In this document: piece after piece, positions 1 through 9,756 of the stretch | How positions within the stretch are numbered: the first letter of the stretch is position 1 | How the letters are laid out: every line of letters starts with the position of its first letter | Assembly: GCF_007644045.2 (NCBI RefSeq) | Contig: NZ_VMDW02000118.1 | Location: 1 to 64,000 of the forward strand | Origin: Vogesella urethralis | GTDB lineage: Bacteria; Pseudomonadota; Gammaproteobacteria; Burkholderiales; Chromobacteriaceae | Direction: 5' to 3' | DNA: 64,000 bases | Position numbers and translations under genes: made by a program | Notes under the pieces: model-generated | Told to the model about the DNA's origin: nothing | Seen by the model: only the letters and a program-made list of their open reading frames with translations | The model's database searches: none

Positions 1-26
1 TACTTGGGAGGGAGGGGCTTGCTCAT
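1..26 (-). CDS. Possible 5' end of a gene leaving the window
   Basis: On the minus strand an ATG at 26-24 opens a frame reading MSKPLPPK to the window edge. There is no convincing ribosome binding site and only eight codons are visible. It could equally be non-coding. No function is proposed. Confidence 0.2.
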
Positions 27-188
27 GCGGTCATTCTACCGGACAGGCGCAAGCCCTGATTTGTGCAACAAAGCCTATTGCGGGCAATGATCAAGTGCGG
101 CGTATTTGCCTTGAGTGTGGCGAAGTCAAACGGTAACCGTGGCACGGCGAACAATATTCAGAGTGCGTGGCAGCCGGGACGCGGTAGA

Positions 189-220
189 CGTTGGGCTTCA
201 TTTCATTCAGCCCAACCTAC
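189..220 (+). repeat. Palindromic repeat, GTTGGGCTTC family, copy 1
   Basis: The unit has the form CGTTGGGCTTC, a short centre, then CAGCCCAACCTAC, so it can fold on itself. The same unit recurs at 2119-2150 (reverse orientation) and 2204-2236. Such REP-like units are common in proteobacterial intergenic DNA. Here the copies bracket the reverse transcriptase gene. Confidence 0.75.
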
Positions 221-296
221 GGTCCTGAAATATGTCAAATGGGCAATTTAACATATTGCCGTACATCAATGGCCGCTTTGTGGGTAGTGGCTATCA

Positions 297-332
297 ATCA
301 AAAAAGACTAGAGTTTTCTTTTCTTTTTTGAT
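297..332 (-). terminator. AT-rich hairpin downstream of the reverse transcriptase gene
   Basis: The arms ATCAAAAAAG (297-306) and CTTTTTTGAT (323-332) pair perfectly over 10 bp around a 16-base loop, a few bases past the stop codon of the minus-strand gene. The stem is almost all A:T, so it would be a weak terminator. It could instead be part of a structured RNA. Confidence 0.35.
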
Positions 333-336
333 TAGT

Positions 337-1914
337 CTATTTTTTTGGTTTTTTTGGTTCAAAAGACTCAATAGAGAAGTAGTCTTCGGCTGAATGTACT
401 TTCACATTTTTCAGCCAAGGCCGCTTCTCTTCCTCGGAAAGTGTTGAGTCCACAATTTTAATAATTGCTCTTTTCTCCCAAAGGTCAGCTCTTGGGTAAT
501 ATTGTCTTATTTCTATAACATCCGTTCTTGTCGTATTGCCAGATAAGGCATCTAATACAGCACGGCCTATGTATGACCCAGAGTTTCTCTTAAGACTTCG
601 GAATGGGTTCATCAATGCGGGTGTGTTTGAAAATCCTTTTGTTCCCAATAGTTTTACTATGGAGATGAGTAGGTACTCGGGGTGATTTTCTCCTTCTGAT
701 AAGTTTTGTGAGAAGTAATCTTTTATGGATTCCTTTATTGAGCTGGGTATTAGGTTTTCTTTTTTTATTAGTATGTCAATAAGCAATGGAGTGAATTGAG
801 GGAATTTTTCAATTAGCGATTTGTATATGGATAATTTATTGTATTCGCCGCTGGCGACAACGATCTTTAAGAATCTTTTCACATCATCCGGTTGTAAAAT
901 TTGGTTGTTGGAAATTTTTTCTTCCAACTCGGTTGTTGGTGCTTCTTTTAGTTCGAGAATTTCCCGCTTTGATAATTCCCTAAATTTGGTTGGTATTGTG
1001 CCCGAATATCCTACGATGATTCTACCTTGTTTTAACTGACTGGCAGCCTCTCTGGCTTCGTTTGATATAGTGCTGGCGGGTTTGGATTTTTTCGAAACAT
1101 CTTCTATAACAGTTTTTGATGGATTTATAGTCAATCCTTCTAGGTATAGTCTTTCAACTAAAATAGTTAACCAGGAATGAGCAGTCTTGGCATCTGGTGC
1201 AAAAAGGCGGTAATCATCTACAAATCTGCAGAATTGAACTTTCAATGATCGTAGATAGTCGTCTACAGATATTAAAGATGCCTCGGCAAGTATTCTGCTA
1301 GCATTGCCACCAATTGGCAGGCTGTAAGAGTCACGATTGGCCCAGAATAACAAAAGTTCGTTGGTTAGCTTTACTTGTTTTTGTTCGATTGGCAAGCTAA
1401 GTAAGGTAGATTCGAGGCGGTGTAAATTGAGTCTGTCGTAAAAATTAGAAATGTCACATTTTACTAATACTTTTACCGTCCTGCTTTTTTGTTTTTCGGC
1501 AACGTGCGCTTGAAAAGATGTGTAGTTGAATTTTGCATCGAATAGATAGCCGTCCTTTGGTTTGAATCTGTAAGAGAATACGACCTTTTTGCTTTTTTCT
1601 ATTCGAGATTTTTTAATTGCGTCAGCGTAGAGGAGTACTAAGGCCAGATACGTGATGGTATCCATTGGTTGAATTAGTGCGGCACGTCGAAAATTGTATG
1701 CATCTTTTTTTGGAAAAAGAATGTGACTTATTGGGTGTACTTTTAATCCGGAAAGGGAGTTTGAGTTTATTCGATTTTTTACTTGGTCGCTTATGGATTG
1801 GCGGAAGTGCTGATTTTTTAATAGAGAAACTTCAAATGGTGTGGGGAATATGTCTGTTAGGCCTTCTTTTAATATGTTATCTATTGCTAGCTCTATAGCT
1901 TTTTCGATGTTCAT
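337..1914 (-). CDS. Reverse transcriptase, UG/Abi-like, probable phage defence
   Basis: A 525-residue protein with the reverse transcriptase palm. Motif A is VKCDISNFYDRL (residues 151-162, catalytic D154). A motif-B-like LPIGGNASRILAE lies at 199-211. Motif C is CRFVDDYRLF (229-238, the DD pair at 233-234). A motif-D-like GLTINPSKT lies at 260-268. The C-terminal half (about 290-525) is helical with no motif I know, as in UG/Abi-type enzymes that carry helical-repeat extensions. There is no maturase or HNH domain as in group II introns, and no retron-type hallmark was seen. ATG start at 1914; the ribosome binding site is weak. The gene is strikingly AT-rich against its neighbours, flanked by repeats and stands alone, all signs of horizontal transfer. 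Related enzymes (DRT and Abi systems) give abortive or single-gene phage defence. The RT call is firm; the defence role is inferred from family and context, and the subclass is not assigned. Confidence 0.88.
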   Translation of the reverse strand: MNIEKAIELAIDNILKEGLTDIFPTPFEVSLLKNQHFRQSISDQVKNRINSNSLSGLKVHPISHILFPKKDAYNFRRAALIQPMDTITYLALVLLYADAIKKSRIEKSKKVVFSYRFKPKDGYLFDAKFNYTSFQAHVAEKQKSRTVKVLVKCDISNFYDRLNLHRLESTLLSLPIEQKQVKLTNELLLFWANRDSYSLPIGGNASRILAEASLISVDDYLRSLKVQFCRFVDDYRLFAPDAKTAHSWLTILVERLYLEGLTINPSKTVIEDVSKKSKPASTISNEAREAASQLKQGRIIVGYSGTIPTKFRELSKREILELKEAPTTELEEKISNNQILQPDDVKRFLKIVVASGEYNKLSIYKSLIEKFPQFTPLLIDILIKKENLIPSSIKESIKDYFSQNLSEGENHPEYLLISIVKLLGTKGFSNTPALMNPFRSLKRNSGSYIGRAVLDALSGNTTRTDVIEIRQYYPRADLWEKRAIIKIVDSTLSEEEKRPWLKNVKVHSAEDYFSIESFEPKKPKK

Positions 1915-1967
1915 AATTAGGCTCTAATTAAGTGAGATGATAGAACTTATTTCAGCTCTTAGCTCGC

Positions 1968-2072
1968 AGCCCGGATAAGCCAACGGCGCATCCTGGGATG
2001 GGGGTAAAACATGGCCGGTTTACACGGGCGCTGGCTGGCAACCCCGGATGCGGCTGTGCCTTATCCGGACTA
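1968..2072. repeat. Inverted CCCGGATAAG-type repeat pair
   Basis: Left arm CAGCCCGGATAAGCC (from 1968) is the near reverse complement of GCCTTATCCGGACTAC (2057-2072). Between them GCGCATCCTGG and CCCCGGATGCG also mirror each other. The spacing suggests a mobile palindromic unit rather than a terminator. Confidence 0.55.
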
Positions 2073-2118
2073 CGAGTTTGCCCACCAAGGTTGGCCGCGC
2101 TACGGTGTACGCCAGGGC

Positions 2119-2150
2119 CGTAGGTTGGGCTGAGCTTGCGAAGCCCAACG
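2119..2150 (-). repeat. Palindromic repeat, GTTGGGCTTC family, copy 2
   Basis: CGTAGGTTGGGCTGAG followed by CTTGCGAAGCCCAACG, which is the reverse orientation of the units at 189-220 and 2204-2236. Confidence 0.75.
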
Positions 2151-2203
2151 TTTACCGCGCAAGCAATATTGCCAAGTCGTATGGTTGTAAATCACGTGGA
2201 CGG

Positions 2204-2236
2204 CGTTGGGCTTCACTTCGTTCAGCGCCAACCTAC
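2204..2236 (+). repeat. Palindromic repeat, GTTGGGCTTC family, copy 3
   Basis: CGTTGGGCTTCACTTCG then TTCAGCGCCAACCTAC, the same order as copy 1 with one base inserted in the right arm. Confidence 0.75.
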
Positions 2237-2261
2237 CCAAGACTGGCTGGCTCAGTAGCCT

Positions 2262-2347
2262 GTAGGGTGGGCTAAGGCCGTTAGGCCGTGCCCATCACAT
2301 CTCCGTCGCGAGATGCTTGCTGGTGGGCACGCTACGCTTAGCCCACC

Positions 2348-2351
<4 letters not shown>
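2262..2351. repeat. 90-bp inverted repeat covering the cobQ stop codon
   Basis: Outer arms GTAGGGTGGGCTAAG (2262-2276) and CTTAGCCCACCCTAC (2337-2351) are perfect 15-bp complements. The inner part also mirrors (GTGCCCA near 2288 with TGGGCAC near 2325). The TAG stop of cobQ (2350-2348) lies inside the right arm, so the unit sits exactly at the operon's 3' end and could act as a transcript end or stability element. Confidence 0.7.
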
Positions 2352-3814
<1,463 letters not shown>

Positions 3815-3831
3815 GGGTCTCTCTCTGTTTG

Positions 3832-4056
3832 GCCACTGACGCACACCGAAGGCACGGAAAACAGCGTAAAAGCCTGCTGCGGATGCCGGCGCCGGTAGCG
3901 GGGGCGCAGGGTTGGTTGGCGGATGTTGCACGCTCAGCGCGGCCATGCTGTCGTCGGGTGACACGGCATGGCCAGGTACGGTAGCACCAGCCAAACCCGC
4001 ATGGGGTGAGGCTATCCGGGCCGGGCTTGGTCTGTGCTTTTCGTGTGCTTCCGTGG
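3832..4056. repeat. Dispersed GCCACGGAA-type repeat in the 265-bp gap before cobQ
   Basis: One unit lies at 3832-3863 (GCCACTGACGCACACC then GAAGGCACGGAAAACA). An inverted unit lies at 4034-4056 (TGCTTTTCGTGTGC then TTCCGTGGC). The same family fills the gap before cbiA (9514-9721). The gap 3815-4079 holds nothing else I can identify. Confidence 0.6.
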
Positions 4057-4079
4057 CTGAGAATGCCTTTAAAGAACGC

Positions 4080-4913
4080 TTAGCCGGCGCGGTCTTCGTG
4101 CCATTGGCGGATCAGCGCCTGCAGCTGCGGCAGGCCGCGGGTGATCAGCGTGGGGCCGGGCGCCAGGATGTCGGCAGACTTGATCTCGATGATATGGCCG
4201 CGCTCGGCGTTGCGCACCGCCGGTACATCCTGCCAGCCGTCGCGCTCGGCCACGGTTTCCGGGCGGAAGCGCTTGCCGCACCAGCTGCCTACCATCAGGT
4301 CCGGCTGGCGGTCTATCACGGTTTGCGGGTCGGCCACGATGCGCTCCTTGGCGCGGGCGTGGCCGGCCAGCTCGGCAAAGGCGTCACGGCCGCCGGCCAG
4401 CGCAATCAGCTCGCCCACCCAGCCGATGCCGCTGATGATGGGGTCGTGCCATTCCTCGAAGTACACCAGTGGCCGTGGCAGGCCGGCGGCGTCGCGGGCG
4501 GCGGCTTCCAGGCGGGCGGCGCTGATCTGGCCTTCCAGCTGTTCGCACAGCAGCTCGGCGGCGTGCAGGCGGCCGGTAAGGCTGCCCAGCACCCGCACCA
4601 TGCGCAGCACGCCGTCTACGCTGTGGTGGTTGAAGTGCAGGATGTCCACGCCGGCTTCGGCCACTTCTTTCAGCATGTCGCTTTGCAGGCTGGAATAACC
4701 CACCACCAGGTCGGGTTCTACCGCCAGGATTTTTTCCAGCTTGCCGCTGGAAAAGCCGCTGATCTTGGGCTTTTGCTGGCGCGCCTCGGGCGGGTAGACG
4801 GTAAAGCCGGAAATGCCGGCCACCAGCTCTTCGGCGCCCAGCAGGTACAGGGTTTCCACGGCCTCGGTACACAGGCAGGCAATGCGGCGGTAATGCGGTG
4901 TGGTATGAATCAT
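4080..4913 (-). CDS. BtuF-like corrinoid-binding protein without signal peptide
   Basis: A 277-residue member of the periplasmic-binding fold used by BtuF and siderophore binders ([28 protein letters not shown]; a long interdomain helix around residues 110-140; [23 protein letters not shown]). The protein begins [18 protein letters not shown], with no hydrophobic leader, so as encoded it would stay in the cytoplasm. The ATG at 4913 overlaps the stop of the upstream BtuF gene (ATGA), which fixes the start; an upstream ATG in the same frame would lie inside that gene. Proteins of this kind are often annotated as cobalamin-binding proteins near cob genes. A cytoplasmic corrinoid carrier is possible, but the exact role is not known to me. 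Confidence 0.8.
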   Translation of the reverse strand: MIHTTPHYRRIACLCTEAVETLYLLGAEELVAGISGFTVYPPEARQQKPKISGFSSGKLEKILAVEPDLVVGYSSLQSDMLKEVAEAGVDILHFNHHSVDGVLRMVRVLGSLTGRLHAAELLCEQLEGQISAARLEAAARDAAGLPRPLVYFEEWHDPIISGIGWVGELIALAGGRDAFAELAGHARAKERIVADPQTVIDRQPDLMVGSWCGKRFRPETVAERDGWQDVPAVRNAERGHIIEIKSADILAPGPTLITRGLPQLQALIRQWHEDRAG

Positions 4914-5806
4914 GGGCTCACTTTCGCGTACACCGCCCGTGCCGCGTCCAGGCTGCGGCACACGGCGCGGGTGCCTTCCAGAAAGCGCGGGGTGGGGCGG
5001 TTGAGGATGTCACTGTCGATCTGGTACTGCTGCTTGTACTGCACGGCGGCAATGGCGTTGATGCCGGCCCAGCGCGCCTGCAGGTCGTCCTGTTTCTTCA
5101 TGCCGGCGGCCAGCATCACCTGCGGGTTGGCCGCAATCACGGCTTCCTCGCTCACTACCGGCGCCGGTATTGGCAGCTGGGCAAAAATGTTCTGGCCGCC
5201 GCACAGCTCGATGGCGTCGTTGACGATGTGCTGGCCGCTCAGCGTGTACAGCGGCTTGTGCCACACCTGGTAGAACACGCGCAGCTTGGGCTTGCCGGCG
5301 TACTGGCGGCGCAGCGCGGCCAACTCGCTGTCGAAGCGGCGGGCGCTTTGCTCGGCCACGGCACTGCTGCCCAGCAGCGTGCCCAGCTTGCGCAGGCTGG
5401 CGGGGATGTCGGCCAGGTGTTTGGGTTCGCTGTAATACATGGGAATGCCGAGTGCCCGTAGCTGCGCCAGCTGTTTTTCGGCCGGGCCGTGCAGCCACAC
5501 GATCAGCAGGTCGGGCTTGGCGGCCAGCACGCGTTCGATATCGATGCCGCGAAAACTGCCCACCCGTGGCAGCGCCTGCGCGGCGGCCGGGTAGTTGCTG
5601 TTGGCGTCGGCGGCAATCAGCCGGCTGCCGCCGCCGGCGGCGTAGATCAGCTCGGTGACGTGCGGCGCCAGGCTGATCACGCGTTTGGCCGGCGCGGGCA
5701 GCGTCAGCGTTTGGCCCTGGTCGTCGGTGACGGTAATGGGCGCGGCGCTGGCGGAGGTGGCAGATAGCGCCAGCGTGCAGGCCAGGGCGAGGGCGATGGG
5801 TTTCAT
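4910..5806 (-). CDS. btuF: Periplasmic vitamin B12-binding protein BtuF
   Basis: Delivers corrinoids to the BtuCD-type importer encoded at the head of this operon. A Sec signal peptide is visible (MKPIALALACTLALSATSASAA). The mature part then shows ITVTDDQGQTLTLPAPAKRV and ISLAPHVTELIYAAG, typical of class III binding proteins, and a C-terminal lobe with GGQNIFAQLPIPAPVVSEEAV. It has 298 residues. The ATG at 5806 overlaps the previous gene's stop by ATGA. The far longer frame to 6736 is only read-through over the neighbour. Substrate choice rests on the operon and its riboswitch. Confidence 0.88.
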   Translation of the reverse strand: MKPIALALACTLALSATSASAAPITVTDDQGQTLTLPAPAKRVISLAPHVTELIYAAGGGSRLIAADANSNYPAAAQALPRVGSFRGIDIERVLAAKPDLLIVWLHGPAEKQLAQLRALGIPMYYSEPKHLADIPASLRKLGTLLGSSAVAEQSARRFDSELAALRRQYAGKPKLRVFYQVWHKPLYTLSGQHIVNDAIELCGGQNIFAQLPIPAPVVSEEAVIAANPQVMLAAGMKKQDDLQARWAGINAIAAVQYKQQYQIDSDILNRPTPRFLEGTRAVCRSLDAARAVYAKVSP

Positions 5807-6813
5807 AAAGTGTCCGGTGCAAAGCATGCCAGCGAGGCGGCCAGGCGCTGCCAGTGCGCCTCGCTGGCGGGCAGCCCCAGGCGGAAGCGGGGCTGCGGGT
5901 CGGTAAACAGGCGGCACCAGATGTGGTGCTGCGCCAGGTGTTGTTGCAAAGCGTCGGCGTGCGGGTAGGCGCCACCGGCAAACAGCAGGCAGCCGTCGGC
6001 CGGCAGGCCGTGTGCCTGCAGCAGCGCCGTCAGGCGGGCGTGGCCGGCGGCCAACTGCTGCTGTGCTTCCGCCTGCCAGGCGCGGTCGGCCAGCGCGGCG
6101 GTAGCGATGCGCGCCACCGGGGCGGGGATGGTCCACGGCCCCAGCTCGTCGTCCAGCGCCTGCAGGATGTCGCCAGCGGCGGCGACAAAGCCCAGTCGCA
6201 AGCCGGCCAGGCCAAAGAACTTGCCGGGGCTGCGCAGCACCACCAGGCCGGGCTGCGTGGCGGCGTGCGCTGTTACCGACTGCGCGGGCGTCACGTCGGC
6301 AAACGCTTCGTCCACCACCAGCCAGCCGCCGCGCGCGGCTTGCGCCGCCGCCATCGCCAGTACGGCCTGTTGCGGCCAACGTTGGCCGCTGGGGTTGTCC
6401 GGGTTGCACACAATCAGCACGTCCACCTTGCCGGCCTGCGCGGCCAGTTCGGCGTGCGGGTAGCGGGCTACCTGGTGTCCGGCACGCGCCCAGCGCCAGC
6501 CGTGTTCGGCGTAGCTGGGGTGGGCTACCGCCACGCTGCCGGGGACGCGCAGCCGTGGCAGCGCCTGGATGGCGGCCTGGCTGCCGGCTACCGGCAGCAG
6601 CTTGGCCGCACCGTAGTAGGCGCAGGCGGCAGCGTGCAGCGCGGCGTCCGGCTGCGGTAGCGTGTACCACAGCGCCGGCTCGGTGGCCGGGGCCGGGTAG
6701 GGCTGCGGGTTCAGCGCGGCGGACAGGTCCAGCCATTGCTCGGGCGTGCCGCCAAAGCGGGCGACGGCCTGCAGCAGGTTGCCGCCGTGGACGGGGCGCA
6801 GGGTGCTGCTCAT
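5803..6813 (-). CDS. cobD: L-threonine-O-3-phosphate decarboxylase (CobD/CobC)
   Basis: A PLP enzyme of aminotransferase fold I that makes (R)-1-amino-2-propanol O-2-phosphate, the aminopropanol arm of cobalamin. It has 336 residues. Visible marks are VHGGNLLQAVARFG and DLSAALNP at the N terminus, CNPDNPSGQRW, the VVDEAFAD segment, and the PLP lysine in LRSPGKFFGLAGLRLGF. Called CobD in Salmonella and CobC in Pseudomonas naming. The ATG at 6813 overlaps the upstream stop (ATGA) and its own stop overlaps btuF in the same way, so translation is coupled. Confidence 0.93.
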   Translation of the reverse strand: MSSTLRPVHGGNLLQAVARFGGTPEQWLDLSAALNPQPYPAPATEPALWYTLPQPDAALHAAACAYYGAAKLLPVAGSQAAIQALPRLRVPGSVAVAHPSYAEHGWRWARAGHQVARYPHAELAAQAGKVDVLIVCNPDNPSGQRWPQQAVLAMAAAQAARGGWLVVDEAFADVTPAQSVTAHAATQPGLVVLRSPGKFFGLAGLRLGFVAAAGDILQALDDELGPWTIPAPVARIATAALADRAWQAEAQQQLAAGHARLTALLQAHGLPADGCLLFAGGAYPHADALQQHLAQHHIWCRLFTDPQPRFRLGLPASEAHWQRLAASLACFAPDTL

Positions 6814-7286
6814 GGGACGGGCCTTTCCATGCGGGCGTTGGCGAAGGTTTGCCCGCGCAGCAAAACGCTTTGCCGTTGCGTTACCGCAAAACCGTGGCGG
6901 CCAAACAGTGCCTCGGCGCCGAGGCTGACGTTGGCGTACAGTCGGGGCAGCGGCGTGCTGGCGGCCTGCGTCAGCACGTGCTGTAGCAAACGGCTGCCGA
7001 CGCCGTGTCCGGCAAACTGCGGGTGGACGAAGCACAGGTCGATCAGGCCGTCCGGGTGCAGATCGATGAAGCCGGCGAGGGTGTCGCCGACACAGGCCAC
7101 CCACGGCGGGTTGGTCGCCAGCCGTTGCTGCCAGGCCGCCGCGTCGTATTGCTCGGGCGCCCAGGCAGCACACTGCGCCGCACTGTAATGCCGGCTGCCC
7201 AGTTGGTGCACGGCAGCGTGCAATAGCGCGCGCAGGGCGGAAAATTCGTGTGCGTGCGCCACACGCAAGGTGAGCGCGGTACTCAT
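6810..7286 (-). CDS. GNAT-family N-acetyltransferase inside the cobalamin operon
   Basis: A 158-residue acetyltransferase of the GNAT fold. The acetyl-CoA loop is seen in [21 protein letters not shown], and the C-terminal strand is [18 protein letters not shown], as in small YafP-like members. Both ends overlap neighbours by ATGA, so it is co-translated with CbiB and the threonine-phosphate decarboxylase. No GNAT step belongs to the known cobalamin pathway. It may be a passenger, or it may modify a pathway intermediate or an amine; the substrate cannot be told from sequence. Confidence 0.85.
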   Translation of the reverse strand: MSTALTLRVAHAHEFSALRALLHAAVHQLGSRHYSAAQCAAWAPEQYDAAAWQQRLATNPPWVACVGDTLAGFIDLHPDGLIDLCFVHPQFAGHGVGSRLLQHVLTQAASTPLPRLYANVSLGAEALFGRHGFAVTQRQSVLLRGQTFANARMERPVP

Positions 7287-8182
7287 AACGGCAACGCCAG
7301 CAGCAGCCACAGCACGATGGCGCGGTCCATCAATTGCGCGGCGCGGCGGATGTCGCCGGCGCGCGGGGCCGGGCCTGCGCCCAGCGCGGGCCGCGCTTCC
7401 AGCTGGCCGTGGTAGACGGCGGCGCCGCCCAGTTGCACGCCCAGCGCACCGGCACCGGCGGCCATCACCGGACCGGCGTTGGGGCTGTCCCACTGCGGCG
7501 CTTGCTGGCGCCAGCACGCCAGCGCCAGCCGAGTGTTGCCGGCTATGGCGTAGGCCAGTGCGGTCAGGCGCGACGGCACGTAGCCCAGCACGTCGTCGGC
7601 GCGGGCGGCGGTTTTGCCAAAGCGCTCGAAGCGCTGGTTGCGGTAGCCCCACATCGCGTCCAGCGTGTTGGCCAGGCGGTAGGCCAGCGCCGCCGGTGCG
7701 CCACCCACGGCGAACCAGAACAGCGCGCCGAACACGGCGTCGTGGCCGTTTTCCAGCAGCGACTCGGTGGCGGCGCGGGTAATGGCGCTGTCGTCGGCCT
7801 GGCTGAGGTCGCGGCTGACAATGCGTGCGGTCAGCGCCCGCGCCTCGGCTAGCTTGCCTTGCAGCAGCGCGTTGGCGATGGGGCGGGTGTGCTCGATCAG
7901 GCTCTGGCGGCCCAGCGTGAAGTACAGCACCGCCACGCTGAGGATGCTGGCGGCCAGCGCGGGCAGCTGCGCCAGCCACCAGGCTAGCAGTAGCGGCAGC
8001 GGCAGCACCAGCAGCACCCAGGCCAGGGAGCCACGCAGCAGGCGGCTGCGGCCGGCGTTCAGCCGTTTTTCCAGCCAGTTGGCCGCGCGGCCAAAGCCCA
8101 CCAGCGGGTGGTAGCGCGCCGGCTCGCCCAGTACGCGGTCGGCTAGCAGGCCGGCGGCCAGCAGCAGGCTGGTACCTAGCAT
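7283..8182 (-). CDS. cbiB: Adenosylcobinamide-phosphate synthase CbiB
   Basis: An integral membrane enzyme joining aminopropanol phosphate to adenosylcobyric acid. It has 299 residues with several hydrophobic segments. Family marks are [18 protein letters not shown] at the N terminus, [55 protein letters not shown] and [20 protein letters not shown]. The ATG at 8182 overlaps the end of cbiA by 7 nt. Its partner for making the aminopropanol phosphate lies two genes downstream. Confidence 0.94.
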   Translation of the reverse strand: MLGTSLLLAAGLLADRVLGEPARYHPLVGFGRAANWLEKRLNAGRSRLLRGSLAWVLLVLPLPLLLAWWLAQLPALAASILSVAVLYFTLGRQSLIEHTRPIANALLQGKLAEARALTARIVSRDLSQADDSAITRAATESLLENGHDAVFGALFWFAVGGAPAALAYRLANTLDAMWGYRNQRFERFGKTAARADDVLGYVPSRLTALAYAIAGNTRLALACWRQQAPQWDSPNAGPVMAAGAGALGVQLGGAAVYHGQLEARPALGAGPAPRAGDIRRAAQLMDRAIVLWLLLALPL

Positions 8183-9471
8183 GCGGCCTCCGGCAGGAAC
8201 AGCGCGGCAGCGGCGGCCGGCTGGCTGGCAAAGTAGGCGTGGAAGTAGCTGGCCTGTACGCTGCCGTGGCGGTACACCGCCTCGCCCGGGCTGCCGCCGG
8301 CCTTGCGCTGGCAGGTGGCAGCGGCGGGCAGCGGGGTGTAGAACTGCGAGTAATGGAAGGTGTGGCCGCGCAGCTCGCCGGCCGGGTGCGGCCAACCCTG
8401 GCTGCCCAGCCCGGCCAGTTTGGCGGTCATGCGCACGCTACCGGGCAGCACGCCGGCCATGCGGTGTGCTTGGCCCTGGCCATCGTGCAGCTGTTTGGTC
8501 AGCGCCATCATGCCGCCGCATTCGGCCCATACCGGTTTACCGGCGGCGGCAAAGGCCTGCACGCTGGCCAGCCAGCGGGTGTTGGCCGCCAGCGTGGCAC
8601 CGTGCAGCTCGGGGTAGCCGCCCGGCAGCCACAGCGCGTCGGCGTCGGCCGGAATGGCTTCGTCGGCCAGCGGCGAAAAAGTAGCGATGCGCGCGCCCAT
8701 GCCTTGCAGCGTGCGCAGGTTGGCCGCATAGACAAAGGCAAACGCGGCGTCGTGCGCCACGGCGATGGTTTTGCCGGCCAGCAGTGGCGGCAGGCAGGCC
8801 GGTGGCGCGGCCTCGGGCGCAAAGTCGGGCAGCGCGGCCAGCACGGCGTGGTCCAGTTGCAGCGCGTCGGCCAGTGCGTCCAGCCGCGCCGCCAGGTCGG
8901 GCAGGTCGCTGGGCAGGTGCAGGCCGAGGTGGCGCTCCGGCAGCGATTCGGCCTGGCGCGGCAGGCAGCCCACCACTGGCAAATCGGGCGTGCCGCAGGC
9001 GCGGATCATGTCGGCGTGGCCGTTACTGGCGACGCGGTTGGCCAGCAGGCCGGCCCACGGTAGCTGGCCGTGGTCGCGCAGGCCGCGGGCAATGGCTAGC
9101 GCGGTGCCCACCATGGCGCTGCAGTCCAGCACCGCCAGTACCGGCACGCCAAACAGCTTGGCCAGGTCGGCGCTGGACGGCTGGCCGTCGTACAGGCCCA
9201 TCACGCCTTCGATCAGCACGTAGTCCACCTCGGCGGCGGCTTGCGCCAGCAGGCTGCGGCACTGTGCTTCGGTGCACATCCACAGGTCCAGCACGTCTAC
9301 GGTGCTACCGCTGGCGGCGGCCAGCAGCAGCGGGTCGATGAAGTCCGGCCCGGTCTTGAACACGCGCACGCGGTAGCCGTCGCGCACCAGGCGGCGCGCC
9401 AGCGCGGCGGTGACGGTGGTCTTGCCCTGGCCGGAGGCGATGGCGGATAGCAAAAGGGCTTTGCAGCTCAT
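8176..9471 (-). CDS. cbiA: Cobyrinic acid a,c-diamide synthase CbiA/CobB
   Basis: Glutamine- and ATP-dependent amidation of the a and c side chains of cobyrinic (or hydrogenobyrinic) acid. The 431 residues show a P-loop in [40 protein letters not shown], and a glutamine amidotransferase domain with the Cys in [10 protein letters not shown] and a late His in QASYFHAYF. It follows cobO after a 285-bp gap filled with dispersed repeats, the longest break in the operon, so it may need read-through or a second promoter. Confidence 0.94.
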   Translation of the reverse strand: MSCKALLLSAIASGQGKTTVTAALARRLVRDGYRVRVFKTGPDFIDPLLLAAASGSTVDVLDLWMCTEAQCRSLLAQAAAEVDYVLIEGVMGLYDGQPSSADLAKLFGVPVLAVLDCSAMVGTALAIARGLRDHGQLPWAGLLANRVASNGHADMIRACGTPDLPVVGCLPRQAESLPERHLGLHLPSDLPDLAARLDALADALQLDHAVLAALPDFAPEAAPPACLPPLLAGKTIAVAHDAAFAFVYAANLRTLQGMGARIATFSPLADEAIPADADALWLPGGYPELHGATLAANTRWLASVQAFAAAGKPVWAECGGMMALTKQLHDGQGQAHRMAGVLPGSVRMTAKLAGLGSQGWPHPAGELRGHTFHYSQFYTPLPAAATCQRKAGGSPGEAVYRHGSVQASYFHAYFASQPAAAAALFLPEAAC

Positions 9472-9513
9472 GGGGTTTTCTTTGTAAGGCGTATCAGGGA
9501 AAAAACTTCATTT

Positions 9514-9721
9514 GCCACGGAATGCACAGAAGGCACGGACTAAAGACGGTTGTCGTCGAAGCCCGGCCTGCTGGTAGGCACTGGTATTCGGTATCGCCCG
9601 TGGCGAATCCATTCTTTTTGGCCACCGAATCCACGGAAAACACGTCAAACGCCGCGTTGGTTGGCAGCTGGCGGGTTAGTGGCCGCTGGCTTTTTTCTGT
9701 GTTTTCCGTGTATTCCGTGGC
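9514..9721. repeat. Three GCCACGGAA-type repeat units in the gap before cbiA
   Basis: Units lie at 9514-9539 and 9621-9644 (GCCACCGAATCCACGGAAAA plus CACG), with an inverted one at 9698-9721. The second and third match over 24 bases with three differences and face each other, so RNA from this gap could fold into a long stem. Related units sit before cobQ. The gap 9472-9756 contains no gene. Confidence 0.65.
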
Positions 9722-9756
9722 GAAAAATGCCGTGGCGGCAATCTGGCAGCCGGAGC

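Larger units (their letters stand above)
27..336. other. Gene-free stretch at the left edge
   Basis: I see no credible gene here. The short open frame at 63-251 runs straight through a palindromic repeat (189-220) and has no ribosome binding site, so I do not call it. The last 40 bases hold an AT-rich hairpin (297-332) just beyond the stop codon of the reverse transcriptase. If that gene works with a downstream non-coding RNA, this is one place to look. Confidence 0.5.
1915..2347. other. Repeat-rich junction between the RT island and the cobalamin operon
   Basis: No gene is seen. The stretch is made of palindromic units: a CCCGGATAAG-type pair (1968-2072), two GTTGGGCTTC-type units (2119-2150, 2204-2236) and a long inverted repeat (2262-2351). 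One copy of an AAGGTTGGCCGC word sits at 2087-2098. The part nearest 1914 should contain the promoter of the reverse transcriptase gene, but I cannot assign a clear -35/-10 pair. Confidence 0.6.

Noticed and set aside
63-251. 62-codon open frame at the left edge
   Set aside because: It runs through a palindromic repeat, has no ribosome binding site and shows no protein family character.
3815-3994. 60-residue N-terminal extension of CobQ
   Set aside because: It reads into dispersed repeat DNA; the ATG at 3814 gives the standard CobQ start and length.
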